From the NCBI GenBank assembly GCA_012517285.1, contig JAAYVG010000038.1:1-64000 (forward strand): 64,000 bases of DNA. Direction: 5' to 3'. The DNA comes from Elusimicrobiota bacterium. Its GTDB lineage: Bacteria; Elusimicrobiota; Elusimicrobia; Elusimicrobiales; UBA9959. Positions 8,441-16,683 of the stretch are shown here, piece by piece. Made by a program: the position numbers and the translations under genes. Numbering within the stretch: position 1 is the stretch's first letter; each line of letters opens with the position of its first letter. A model generated the notes under the pieces. The model saw only the letters and a program-made list of their open reading frames with translations, made no database searches and was not told where the DNA came from.

Positions 8441-9822
8441 TGTAATTTTTTATTATTAAAAATAATAGAATAAATATCTTCAAATATTGATATAACCTTT
8501 GTTGTTGTAAGAATAATAGTTGTAGGATGAGCTGAATCACACCTTATTTGATAATCAGCTTTTAAACTACTATACTCCGTTTTATTAATCATTGATTTAT
8601 GAAACAAATACAACATCAATATATTATCATTACCATCACGTAAATCTTCTTGGGTATAGTCATTTCTTATTTGATTATTGTAATATTTATATGGAGTTTT
8701 TTTTATATTTTTGATATCATTTAAGACACGATTATATTCCTCTAAATCTTTCTCAATCAAAGTAATAATCTTACTAATTCCAGCAGCCCAAATCATTACG
8801 ACTGCAGCACGAAGACATCCTTTTTCTAAACATGTTAAAGCCTCAGCAATATAAGAATGTTCTTCTTCACTTAAATTTTTACCTAATAATTCATATTCAG
8901 CCCTAATATCCTTAATTTTGGTTTCTTGCTTAGGAGTAATACGAATTGTTTGTGATTTTGTTGATGCTATATCTTTCGAGTTTCTTTTACAAATTTTTTG
9001 AGTAGATTTCTTCACCTTTAAATATTTATCTAATGACTCTTGAATTGTTTCCGGTGGATTTTTAATAAATTCTTCAAGAATTTTTTTGGCTTCAATATGA
9101 TTTTTATCTTTAAAAACAGATTTATATTTGTCCATTAAAAAACGTGTATTTACCAGATATCCATTTGAAGCTTTTTCAACAAGTATTTCCCTAATTTTAT
9201 CCTCCCCATATACTTTTACTATTTCTGGGAAATTACTCACTAAAGGCGACAAAAAACTCTTTTTGATTTGAATCAAATAACTCACATCTAAATTACCGGA
9301 AATCACTTTATCAATTACAGCCTCATCATATTCACATAAAATCAACAAATCTTCAATTTCATGTTCCCTATGAAAAGTAATTTCACGTAATTTTTTCTTT
9401 AATTCTGATTCACTTATATTAGGTTGACTATTTTTTAAATCTTCTATAATTTTTCTAATAGATTTGGTTTCAGAAGGTTTTTCCCATTGCTTTCGTAACA
9501 TATGAATTTGATATGCAAGTATGCGAGCATCAGCATCACTGGCTGCAATTAAACAAGGAACAGTAATAAGGTTTATTTGTTTAGCAGCTCGTAATCGTCT
9601 TTCTCCATCTATTAAAACATATTTATCTTTTTCAGATTCATTAGGCTTAACAATTAATGGTTCCAGAATCCCATAACTTTTTATTGAATTTGTTAATTTA
9701 ATAAATTCTTTATCCTTAAGAATATTTTCCTCAGATTCTCCACGTGGATTATTTTTATCAAACTCAATTGTATTAATCTGTAAATTTTTTCTACTCTTAA
9801 AAATATTCTTTATATTCCCCAT
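8437..9822 (-). CDS. ParB-like N-terminal domain fused to a HEPN-like C-terminal domain
   Basis: The ORF reaches 9837; I prefer the ATG at 9822 because GAGGTGATT precedes it. The ParB/Spo0J nuclease-like domain spans about residues 15-115 of the long form, with DGERRLRAA (GERR at 78-81), the nucleotide-binding motif of ParB CTPases. A helical middle follows, then a C-terminal domain from about 320: CLEKGCLRAAVVMIWAA and R432-x4-H437 (RCDSAHP), matching the HEPN R-x4-6-H signature and its usual hydrophobic helices. It lies 3-18 bp after mod and overlaps the radical SAM gene by 4 nt. A chromosome-partitioning role is unlikely without parA. A defence regulator or RNase effector is a plausible inference. 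Confidence 0.7.
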   Translation of the reverse strand: MGNIKNIFKSRKNLQINTIEFDKNNPRGESEENILKDKEFIKLTNSIKSYGILEPLIVKPNESEKDKYVLIDGERRLRAAKQINLITVPCLIAASDADARILAYQIHMLRKQWEKPSETKSIRKIIEDLKNSQPNISESELKKKLREITFHREHEIEDLLILCEYDEAVIDKVISGNLDVSYLIQIKKSFLSPLVSNFPEIVKVYGEDKIREILVEKASNGYLVNTRFLMDKYKSVFKDKNHIEAKKILEEFIKNPPETIQESLDKYLKVKKSTQKICKRNSKDIASTKSQTIRITPKQETKIKDIRAEYELLGKNLSEEEHSYIAEALTCLEKGCLRAAVVMIWAAGISKIITLIEKDLEEYNRVLNDIKNIKKTPYKYYNNQIRNDYTQEDLRDGNDNILMLYLFHKSMINKTEYSSLKADYQIRCDSAHPTTIILTTTKVISIFEDIYSIIFNNKKLQ

Positions 9823-9840
9823 AATCACCTCTTCCATTTT

Positions 9841-11808
9841 TTATACCGTCAAGAAATCTATTTCTGCGTCTTTCATCTGAAGAGATATGTTTGTTTTAAG
9901 CTGATCATTACCCTCAAATATACTATCAAGACATACTACTTTATTTGGCTTGAGTTTTATTATCTCTCTCAAACATTCCTCATCAACCTTTGAAAGCACA
10001 ATAACCATTTCATTATCAGCAACTATATAAAATTTATTTTTATCTTTTTCATAAAGCGTTATTTTTGTATTAAGGTCATATCCAGACTTTAATAGCAACT
10101 CATAAACTATATTTTCCTCTCTGGCTTCCGGCTTTAAAGACTCTTTAAAGATATCCATCTGTTTTTCCAAATCATCCTCATTATCTATAAAATCACCGCG
10201 CCATATCTTAAAATTAGAATTTTTTAATTTAAAAACCTTAAATCCTAAATCCAGAGTTTGATTTTTATCTTTTACCTCATCACTCATTTTTTTAATAACT
10301 CTCCTAATTCTTTCCTTACATATCTCAGCTATGGTTTGATAACCTGCTTTATATGCCTCAGAATCTTCTTCTGTTTTTTCTGGGAGCTGAACACAAATAA
10401 ATTTTCTATTTCCACCATCCTCCTTATTCAATTCCATAACAGAATGAGCAGTTGTCCCAGACCCTGCAAAAAAATCAAGAACAATATCGTTAGGATTTGA
10501 GGCAATTTTAATTAAATAAGATATTAATCCTATTGGTTTAGGATAATCAAATATTTTTTTATTATCAAACAATTCTTTAAACCCTTGATGTGATACATTG
10601 TTTGGAAAATCCATAATAAAAGTACCATATGGGATAATTCTATTAATATTATTTAGGTTATTATCAATAAATTGATATTCCTTGAAATAAATTCCCCATT
10701 TGTTTTTTTTATTTTTCTTCAACACAATAAACTCATTTTTAATTCCCCATTGAAGCTTATTTTGAGACCATCTCCAAGTAAAACTTTTATCTTTTTCATC
10801 TCCTCCAGGCCATATTTCTAAATTTTCTTCAACTCTTTTTTTTACAATTTTCTTTAAATTTTCATCAAATACTAAGAATTCTTCTCCCTTTTGTATTACT
10901 ATAGGATAGTCTAATTTTTCTGAATAATGGATCCCATCATCATCCATTCTTCTCAAATAAAAACATCCTCGCTCATTTTTAAACTCATCATCATATTTAT
11001 ATCCTTTTAAATTTGATTGTTGCTTATTAACTGTTAAAGAATTAATACTTTTACAATAGCAAATACAATAATCATGTTCATTCGCAAAAAATGTTGAATC
11101 TTGTTTACCTGCAAGATTTTGTCTCCTAACAAAGCATGCTACAAAATTTTCCTCTCCAAATATTTCATTCATTATAAGGCGAAGGTTATGGACTTCATTA
11201 TCGTCAATTGATACAAAAATAACGCCATCATCCCTTAAAAGATTTCTTGCAAGAAACAATCTTGGATACATCATTGAAAGCCAGTTGCTGTGATAATGCC
11301 CATTTTCTTTAGAATTTTTTCTGAATAAACCTTCCTTTAAAAGATATCCTTCCTCATCCTTTTCTCCAATTCTTTTTAAATATTCTTCTTTGCTTTCCTG
11401 AAATTTATCAGGATATATAAAACTATCATTTCCTGTGTTATAAGGCGGGTCTATATAAATCATCTTAATCTTACCGTAATAAGATTTCTGTAAAATCTTT
11501 AAAACCTCAAGATTGTCACCCTCAATAAAAATATTTTCTGTTTTATCAAAATTGACTCCCTCATTACGAGATGGCGATAATGTCGCTGTTGTGGTTGTCT
11601 GTAAAACTTTAAAAGCTTCACTTTTTCCTGCCCAGTCTAAATTATATCTCTCATCACTGTTTATTACTAACTTTCCTAAAGTTCGTCTTAAAGATTCAAA
11701 ATCAATTTTCTCTTCCCTGAATGCTTCAGGAAAGATTTCTTTCAATTTATCTATTTTATCATTCGCAATATTTAATGAATCTTTTTCAATATCTGTTTTT
11801 TTATCCAT
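9841..11808 (-). CDS. Type III DNA-adenine methyltransferase, Mod subunit
   Basis: 655 aa. The catalytic motif IV is DPPYNTG (residues 120-126), and the SAM-binding motif I FAGSGTTAH lies far downstream near residue 450. This is the permuted beta-class order of type III Mod proteins. The variable target-recognition region lies between them. The N-terminus (ESLRRTLG, DWAGKSEAF) is typical of the family. Mod methylates one strand of an asymmetric site and gives Res its specificity. It is the first gene of the minus-strand operon. The IS256-type element begins only 66 bp upstream of the start codon, so the native promoter may be displaced or replaced. No phase-variable repeat tract was seen in the gene. 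Confidence 0.95.
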   Translation of the reverse strand: MDKKTDIEKDSLNIANDKIDKLKEIFPEAFREEKIDFESLRRTLGKLVINSDERYNLDWAGKSEAFKVLQTTTTATLSPSRNEGVNFDKTENIFIEGDNLEVLKILQKSYYGKIKMIYIDPPYNTGNDSFIYPDKFQESKEEYLKRIGEKDEEGYLLKEGLFRKNSKENGHYHSNWLSMMYPRLFLARNLLRDDGVIFVSIDDNEVHNLRLIMNEIFGEENFVACFVRRQNLAGKQDSTFFANEHDYCICYCKSINSLTVNKQQSNLKGYKYDDEFKNERGCFYLRRMDDDGIHYSEKLDYPIVIQKGEEFLVFDENLKKIVKKRVEENLEIWPGGDEKDKSFTWRWSQNKLQWGIKNEFIVLKKNKKNKWGIYFKEYQFIDNNLNNINRIIPYGTFIMDFPNNVSHQGFKELFDNKKIFDYPKPIGLISYLIKIASNPNDIVLDFFAGSGTTAHSVMELNKEDGGNRKFICVQLPEKTEEDSEAYKAGYQTIAEICKERIRRVIKKMSDEVKDKNQTLDLGFKVFKLKNSNFKIWRGDFIDNEDDLEKQMDIFKESLKPEAREENIVYELLLKSGYDLNTKITLYEKDKNKFYIVADNEMVIVLSKVDEECLREIIKLKPNKVVCLDSIFEGNDQLKTNISLQMKDAEIDFLTV

Positions 11809-11874
11809 ATTTTTATTTTATCACTTTTTTCAATCTTTAATATAATTCTATAAAAATTAAGTGTGTAAAAAAAA

Positions 11875-13234
11875 GGTAATGTATCATATTATGTGTAATT
11901 AGTGAGAAGTGAGAGTTGACAATGTAGATAAGAAAGGGTTATCCTTCTAAGTATATTGAAATAACAAAAAAAGGAGGATAACCCAATGAACAGTATACAA
12001 AATAATGGAGTTAAAGAGCTATATTTTACGGAGGAGGATATAGAGGAACGGATGAGTGGAGTGAAAGAAGACTTTTGGGGAGATATAAAGGCAGAGACGT
12101 TACGAGGAGTTAAATTGCTACTTGAGAATAGTATGGAGATAGAAATACAGGACATGATAGGAGCGAAGAGGTGGGAACACAGTCAAGGGCGAGAAGGGAT
12201 GAGGAATGGGAAATACCGACGGACATTATGGACAGAATACGGCTGGATAAGTGATATAAGGATGCCACGATTAAGGGAAGGACGAGCAGAAATAAAGACG
12301 ATAAAGAGGTATCAAAGGCGAGCGGAAGATGTTAATAAGCTGATTATGAATATGTTTATATATGGGGTATCTACTCGTAAGATAAAAGAAGTGCTTACAC
12401 CGTTATATGGGCGAGAAATGATAAGTGCAAGTAGTGTAAGTCGGATAAGCAAGGAATTAAATAAAGAGGTAGAAAAGTTTCATTGTAAAAGCATATCAGA
12501 TGATTACAAATATATATTTTTAGACGGTATATATTTAAAGGCGAAGAGTCCGATAAGATCTAAGAGGCGATGTATACTTGTAGCATATGGTATAAAGGTA
12601 GATGGTAAAAGGGAGTTAATAGATTACAGATTATCAGGTGGAGGCGGTGAATCAGAGAGTAGCTGGGAGAGTTTTTTAAACCTATTATATAATAGAGGTC
12701 TTGAAGGAAAGAATATAGAGCTTGTAATAATGGATGGTAATAAGGGATTATATAATGCAGTAGAGATGATATGGCCACGAGCTAAGAGGCAGAGATGTTG
12801 GGCACACAAGCTGAGGAATGTGGCGAACAGAGTTCCAAAGAGGATGCAAGAAGAATGTCTTAAAGGAGCGAGAGGAATATACGATGCTGATAATAGATAT
12901 AAAGCGATAGAGGCATACAAGGGATGGTCGAGGAAGTGGAAACAAATAGCACCAGAGGCAGTGAGATGTTTAGAAGAGGATTTAGAAGATTTATTATGGT
13001 TTTATGATTGTCCAAAAGAGATAAGAGTAAAGGTAAGGACTACAAACATAATAGAACGAGTGTTTAGAGAGGTAAGGCGAAGGACGAGACCAATAAGTTG
13101 TTTTACGAACACACAAAGTGTAGAAAGAATAATCTTTGCTGTGTTTAATAGGCAGAATAATATTTGGAAGAATAAACCTTTAAAAATTGAAAAAGAATAA
13201 AATTATGAAATTACACAAAATTATTGACATTACC
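11875..13234 (+). mobile_element. IS256-family insertion sequence, complete
   Basis: A 1360-bp element with imperfect terminal inverted repeats of about 28 bp. Both ends start GGTAATGT and share TGTGTAATT further in. It is flanked by a 9-bp target duplication TAAAAAAAA (11866-11874 and 13235-13243). It carries one intact transposase. It sits between the divergent mod and metK genes: 66 bp upstream of mod and 16 bp upstream of the metK -35 box. Intact ends, ORF and duplication indicate a fairly recent insertion. Confidence 0.9.
11986..13200 (+). CDS. IS256-family (mutator-type) transposase
   Basis: 404 aa, the usual size. The DDE triad can be placed at D180 (YIFLDGIYL), D250 (VIMDGNKGL) and E357 (NIIERVFREVRRR), with the family-typical C-x2-H block RCWAHKLRNV. 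The N-terminal helical DNA-binding region includes RNGKYRRTLWTEYG. The ATG at 11986 follows AAAGGAGGATAACCCA, a strong Shine-Dalgarno. No frameshift is visible, so it should be active. It is unrelated in function to its neighbours. Confidence 0.95.
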   Translation: MNSIQNNGVKELYFTEEDIEERMSGVKEDFWGDIKAETLRGVKLLLENSMEIEIQDMIGAKRWEHSQGREGMRNGKYRRTLWTEYGWISDIRMPRLREGRAEIKTIKRYQRRAEDVNKLIMNMFIYGVSTRKIKEVLTPLYGREMISASSVSRISKELNKEVEKFHCKSISDDYKYIFLDGIYLKAKSPIRSKRRCILVAYGIKVDGKRELIDYRLSGGGGESESSWESFLNLLYNRGLEGKNIELVIMDGNKGLYNAVEMIWPRAKRQRCWAHKLRNVANRVPKRMQEECLKGARGIYDADNRYKAIEAYKGWSRKWKQIAPEAVRCLEEDLEDLLWFYDCPKEIRVKVRTTNIIERVFREVRRRTRPISCFTNTQSVERIIFAVFNRQNNIWKNKPLKIEKE

Positions 13235-13250
13235 TAAAAAAAAATTTTGC

Positions 13251-13279
13251 TTGACATAACAAAAAAAATTTGCTATAAT
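13251..13279 (+). promoter_or_regulatory. Consensus sigma-70 promoter of metK
   Basis: TTGACA at 13251-13256, a 17-bp spacer, and TATAAT at 13274-13279 are exact consensus boxes. Transcription should start near 13286, giving a leader of about 355 nt before metK. The -35 box lies just outside the right end of the insertion sequence. Confidence 0.9.
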
Positions 13280-13340
13280 AATTTTATATGCTATAAAAAT
13301 AGCAAAGATCTTTAGATAAGATAAAGAAGTTTAAATAATC

Positions 13341-13460
13341 TTGCTCAAAAAGCAAGCGGAGGTTTGCTAGCTTCCCTTCCGATAATAGGTTAAGCGGCGT
13401 AGAGAATCTACGATTTTGTTTATGCCCGCTTATTCCGTTAGAAGGAAAGCGGGCATTTTT
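13341..13460 (+). promoter_or_regulatory. metK leader element A: structured RNA with anti-terminator/terminator
   Basis: A predicted stem AGCAA (13351-13355)/TTGCT (13364-13368) competes with an upstream TTGCT at 13341. It is followed by GCTTCCCTTCC, GGTTAAGCGG and the hairpin CGTAGA-gaa-TCTACG. TAAGCGG (13391-13397) is the exact complement of CCGCTTA (13426-13432), which is also the 5' arm of the terminator ATGCCCGCTT/AAGCGGGCAT (13422-13456) followed by T5. The two pairings exclude each other, which is the logic of a transcriptional riboswitch or attenuator. I recognise no known SAM-riboswitch consensus. Confidence 0.7.
13422..13460 (+). terminator. Intrinsic terminator of leader element A
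   Basis: A perfect 10-bp stem ATGCCCGCTT/AAGCGGGCAT with additional inner TTCC/GGAA pairing, followed by TTTTT. It lies about 135 nt downstream of the predicted transcription start and well before metK. Confidence 0.85.
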
Positions 13461-13474
13461 ATTTTCCGATTGTT

Positions 13475-13623
13475 TTTTAGCAAAAACGGGTTGGTTGCTG
13501 ACTTCCATACCCTTAAGGCAAATGCCTTAAAAAAATGGTAAGCGGGACGGATGTTTTGTCCGTAAAAAGATTTAGTCTTTTTAATAGCCTGCTCGCCAGT
13601 ATGGGAGCAGGCTATTTTTTTTT
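13475..13623 (+). promoter_or_regulatory. metK leader element B: second, related structured RNA with terminator
   Basis: It repeats the order of element A: AGCAA (13479)/TTGCT (13495), GACTTCCATACC, GGTAAGCGGG and a hairpin (ACGGA-tgttttg-TCCGT). An extra perfect stem TTAAGGCA/TGCCTTAA is enclosed by CCAT/ATGG. AGCGGG (13541-13546) can pair, with one G-U, to CCTGCT (13588-13593) inside the terminator AATAGCCTGCTC/GAGCAGGCTATT (13583-13616) followed by T9. The same switch design in tandem argues for two copies of one regulatory RNA class. Confidence 0.7.
13583..13623 (+). terminator. Intrinsic terminator of leader element B
   Basis: A perfect 12-bp stem with a 10-nt loop, followed by nine T residues, ends 19 nt before the metK start codon. 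Read-through must be regulated for metK to be expressed. Confidence 0.9.
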
Positions 13624-13641
13624 AGCAAAAAAGGAGAAATT

Positions 13642-14793
13642 ATGAAAATAACAAATCAAATATTTACATCAGAGTCTGTATCAGAAGGACATCCAGATAA
13701 GATGTGCGACAGGATATCAGATGCTGTTCTCGATGCTTATATAAGCCATGATTCACTCTCAAGGGTTGCCTGTGAAACTATGGCATCTCACAATGCTGTT
13801 CATATAAGTGCTGAAGTATCTTCATCTCATTCAATGAGTTATGATGAAATAAAAGAGATTGTAAAAAAGGTTATATATGATACCGGTTATGACGAGGAAT
13901 GGGGTTATGATCCTGAAAAATTGAAATATATAATAGAGATTGATAAACAATCAAGTTATATTGCAAAAGGAGTAGAAAAATTTGGAGCAGGAGATCAAGG
14001 AATAATGTTCGGCTATGCAACTTCTGAAACTCCAGAGTTTATGCCTGCAACTTATGTTTATGCAAACAGAATTCTTTTAAGGTTGAGGGAACTGAGAAAA
14101 AATGGTGAAATAAAAAACATTGGGCCTGATGCAAAATCACAGGTGAGTTTTTTATATGATAGCAACGGCAAGCCAGAAAAGATTACATCCATTGTTTTAT
14201 CAACACAGCACAATAAAAATGTAATTGATCACAATGGTGATGTCATGGATGAGTTTAAAAATGAAATTATTGAAAAGGTGATAAAACCAGTATGCGGCAA
14301 TTACATAGATGATATAGATTATAAAAATATACATATAAATCCAACAGGAAGCTTCTTAAAAGGTGGACCAGCAGCAGACACAGGATTGACAGGAAGAAAA
14401 ATAATAGTTGATACTTATGGTGGAAGAGCGCCACACGGCGGTGGAGCATTCTCTGGCAAAGATCCAACAAAGGTTGACAGATCTGCAGCTTACATGGCAA
14501 GAATGGTTGCAAAATCGCTTGTCAGTGCGGGATTATGCGATGAGTGCCTTATTCAGCTTGGCTATGCCATAGGAGTTTCACAGCCTGTATCTGTTTATGT
14601 AAACTCATTTCAGACAGCCGAAGTGTCCGATGATATCATAAAAAATACAGTTATAAAAAACTTTGATTTTTCACCTAAAGCAATAATAGAACTCCTCGAA
14701 CTGAGAAAGCCCATTTATTACAGAACAGCAGCATATGGCCACTTTGGAAGGAATGAGTTTAAATGGGAAAGCGTTAAAAATATAAAGGAGTAG
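13642..14793 (+). CDS. metK: S-adenosylmethionine synthetase
   Basis: 383 aa, full length. It makes S-adenosylmethionine from methionine and ATP in the cytosol. Signature blocks are SEGHPDKMCDRISDA, GAGDQGIMFGYA and GGRAPHGGGAFSGKDPTKVDRS. The ATG follows AAAGGAGAAATT. It is preceded by the strong promoter and the tandem leader described above, so expression is probably controlled by premature termination, perhaps in response to SAM or methionine (inference). The next gene, a MoxR-like ATPase, begins 10 bp after the stop and is probably co-transcribed. Confidence 0.98.
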   Translation: MKITNQIFTSESVSEGHPDKMCDRISDAVLDAYISHDSLSRVACETMASHNAVHISAEVSSSHSMSYDEIKEIVKKVIYDTGYDEEWGYDPEKLKYIIEIDKQSSYIAKGVEKFGAGDQGIMFGYATSETPEFMPATYVYANRILLRLRELRKNGEIKNIGPDAKSQVSFLYDSNGKPEKITSIVLSTQHNKNVIDHNGDVMDEFKNEIIEKVIKPVCGNYIDDIDYKNIHINPTGSFLKGGPAADTGLTGRKIIVDTYGGRAPHGGGAFSGKDPTKVDRSAAYMARMVAKSLVSAGLCDECLIQLGYAIGVSQPVSVYVNSFQTAEVSDDIIKNTVIKNFDFSPKAIIELLELRKPIYYRTAAYGHFGRNEFKWESVKNIKE

Positions 14794-14803
14794 TGGAGGT
14801 TTT

Positions 14804-16201
14804 ATGAATGATTGTAAAAAGAGTAACTCTATTCTTGAAAGCATAGGGGTTTACGGTTACAGCGAGGTTGAAACCCTGATTCTTTCATCACTTGTAACAT
14901 ATGAGCCGATAATACTAATAGGAGAGACCGGAACAGGCAAAACATTTCTTCTTAACAACCTTGCAAGAGTTTTAGGACTCAGGCACAAGCATTATAATGC
15001 ATCGCTTGTCTCATTTGAGGATCTTATAGGATTTCCATACCCAGATAAAACAGGGAATAATATAAAGTATCTTCAAACAGAGGCTTCTGTATGGGACGCA
15101 GAATCCATACTTGTTGATGAGATAAGCAGGTGTCAGCCATCGGTTCAGAATAAATTATTTTCACTTATATATGAAAAAAAGCTGTTAGGCATAGAACTGA
15201 AAGATCTCAGGTATGCATGGGCAGCTATGAACCCACCAACAACCTCGGATGACGATGAGAATAATATTTATCTTGGTTCTGAAGCCCTTGATATTGCTCT
15301 TGCAGACAGATTTTCACTGTTTATAGACTCACCTTCATGGGAAAATTTATCCAGTAATGATAAAAAAAAGATAGTATCAGCTGAGTCTGAGTTTAGTGAA
15401 TGTGATGTCAATAAGGATTTCATAAACCAAATTGAAAAAGCAAGGAAAAGGTTTAACAGACTAATAAAAAACATACCTGATGAGATATCCGAGTATTCAA
15501 AAAACTTTACTGATATAATGAACAAAAATAATATTTTGATATCTCCCAGAAGAGCATATAAAATATCAGTAAATCTAACCGGGATTATGGCGCTCAATGG
15601 AAATTTAAAAGAAGCTGATTTTATCAACGTTGTGGAACACAGCATTCCGAACAGATGTTTTGGTAAAAAAATTGATAAAGATAAGATCATGATAGCACAT
15701 AAGACTGCTATGATGATAACAAGGGAAAAAAATAAGATGTGGCTCTATCAGTTTTTTACATCAAGCTCAATAAAAGAAAAAATCGAAATACTTATAAAAA
15801 ACTGTAAAAATGAAGAGGAAGGAAATGAAGCAATCTTAGAATTTATAAGAATCAGCAAAAAAGAAGAACTTATACCATTCTGTTTCATTGTTTACCCTGC
15901 CGCAGTGATCAAACTAATACCTGCCGGGATTCAAGCAGTTAATGAAATGGGAAAGATTGCCATGAGAATGTATGATTTTAAATATAAGGAAAGCTATAAT
16001 GATTTTAATGATCTTGCAAAATTAAAAGAAGCAAATCTATCTATGATAAATGATAAATATAGAGAAAATATGGCTGAGAAATTCTTATTTGCATGCCTAA
16101 AAGAAGGTATTGATATAAAAGATCCTCAAAAAATGGAAGAGGATATATATCAATCAGCTCGTATGATAAGCAATATCATAAACAAAAAGGAGGTTATATG
16201 A
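14804..16201 (+). CDS. MoxR-type AAA+ ATPase
   Basis: 465 aa. The AAA+ core at about residues 20-260 has Walker A GETGTGKT (about 39-46), Walker B ILVDEISRC and a sensor region NPPTTSDDD...ALADRFSLFID. The C-terminal 200 residues are helical and unassigned. MoxR ATPases act as chaperones with VWA-domain partners. Such a partner (DUF2201-like) is encoded two genes downstream in the same run, supporting a MoxR-VWA complex. The start has GTGGAGGTTTT ahead of it, and the stop overlaps the next start (ATGA). Confidence 0.85.
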   Translation: MNDCKKSNSILESIGVYGYSEVETLILSSLVTYEPIILIGETGTGKTFLLNNLARVLGLRHKHYNASLVSFEDLIGFPYPDKTGNNIKYLQTEASVWDAESILVDEISRCQPSVQNKLFSLIYEKKLLGIELKDLRYAWAAMNPPTTSDDDENNIYLGSEALDIALADRFSLFIDSPSWENLSSNDKKKIVSAESEFSECDVNKDFINQIEKARKRFNRLIKNIPDEISEYSKNFTDIMNKNNILISPRRAYKISVNLTGIMALNGNLKEADFINVVEHSIPNRCFGKKIDKDKIMIAHKTAMMITREKNKMWLYQFFTSSSIKEKIEILIKNCKNEEEGNEAILEFIRISKKEELIPFCFIVYPAAVIKLIPAGIQAVNEMGKIAMRMYDFKYKESYNDFNDLAKLKEANLSMINDKYRENMAEKFLFACLKEGIDIKDPQKMEEDIYQSARMISNIINKKEVI

Positions 16202-16683
16202 TATTAAATTTTTCTGTCAAAGCTCCACCCAGAGGATTAAACCAGAGAATAATTCTTGAAACTAATGATATCGATGAATTAAGTATTTTTTCAATAAATA
16301 ACAGTGATGATGATATGAAAATAATTCCTGTTATTATTGCAGGAATATTTTTCAGTTCTAATGAATCATCACCAATCAATAAAATATTAAAAATTGTTGA
16401 AAAAACAGGTATTAATGATATCAACAAACTGAAATCAAAATTCAATTATCCTGATAAAAGATTGATATGCAGGGAACTTGATGACAAAGAGTCAGTATTA
16501 ATACCTGATATAAACAAATCTGATGATAACGAAATACTTAAGAATGCACTGATACTTGGGCTTTGCTCTGATTATTTATATGACCCTGAAAGAGATATCA
16601 TTCTAACAAACTCAAAAATAAAACGAGTAGTTGCTCTCTACAGACCGGAGGATTTTTATGGATTATACAATTTCGGAATATGA
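16198..16683 (+). CDS. Hypothetical protein between MoxR and VWA genes
   Basis: 161 aa, not recognised. It is soluble, with no signal peptide, mixed alpha/beta with a hydrophobic stretch PVIIAGIFF near residue 45-55. AAAAAGGAGGTTAT precedes its ATG. It overlaps the upstream gene by 4 nt and the downstream one by 26 nt, so it is almost certainly translated as part of the metK-moxR-vwa run. Its tight coupling suggests a third subunit of the ATPase/VWA module, which is inference. Confidence 0.7.
   Translation: MILNFSVKAPPRGLNQRIILETNDIDELSIFSINNSDDDMKIIPVIIAGIFFSSNESSPINKILKIVEKTGINDINKLKSKFNYPDKRLICRELDDKESVLIPDINKSDDNEILKNALILGLCSDYLYDPERDIILTNSKIKRVVALYRPEDFYGLYNFGI

Noticed and set aside
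8437-9822. Chromosome or plasmid partition protein ParB
   Set aside because: No parA or parS-like clusters nearby, and the C-terminus is HEPN-like rather than the ParB dimer domain.
12560-12945. Minus-strand ORFs inside the transposase
   Set aside because: Shadow frames of an intact IS256 transposase; low-complexity hydrophobic translations.
13284-13508. Minus-strand ORF of 74 aa in the metK leader
   Set aside because: It lies antisense to the structured leader and terminator, has no ribosome-binding site, and the sequence is explained by the RNA elements.
13280-13641. Known SAM-I riboswitch
   Set aside because: The conserved AGAGG...GCAACC core and kink-turn are not present in either leader element.
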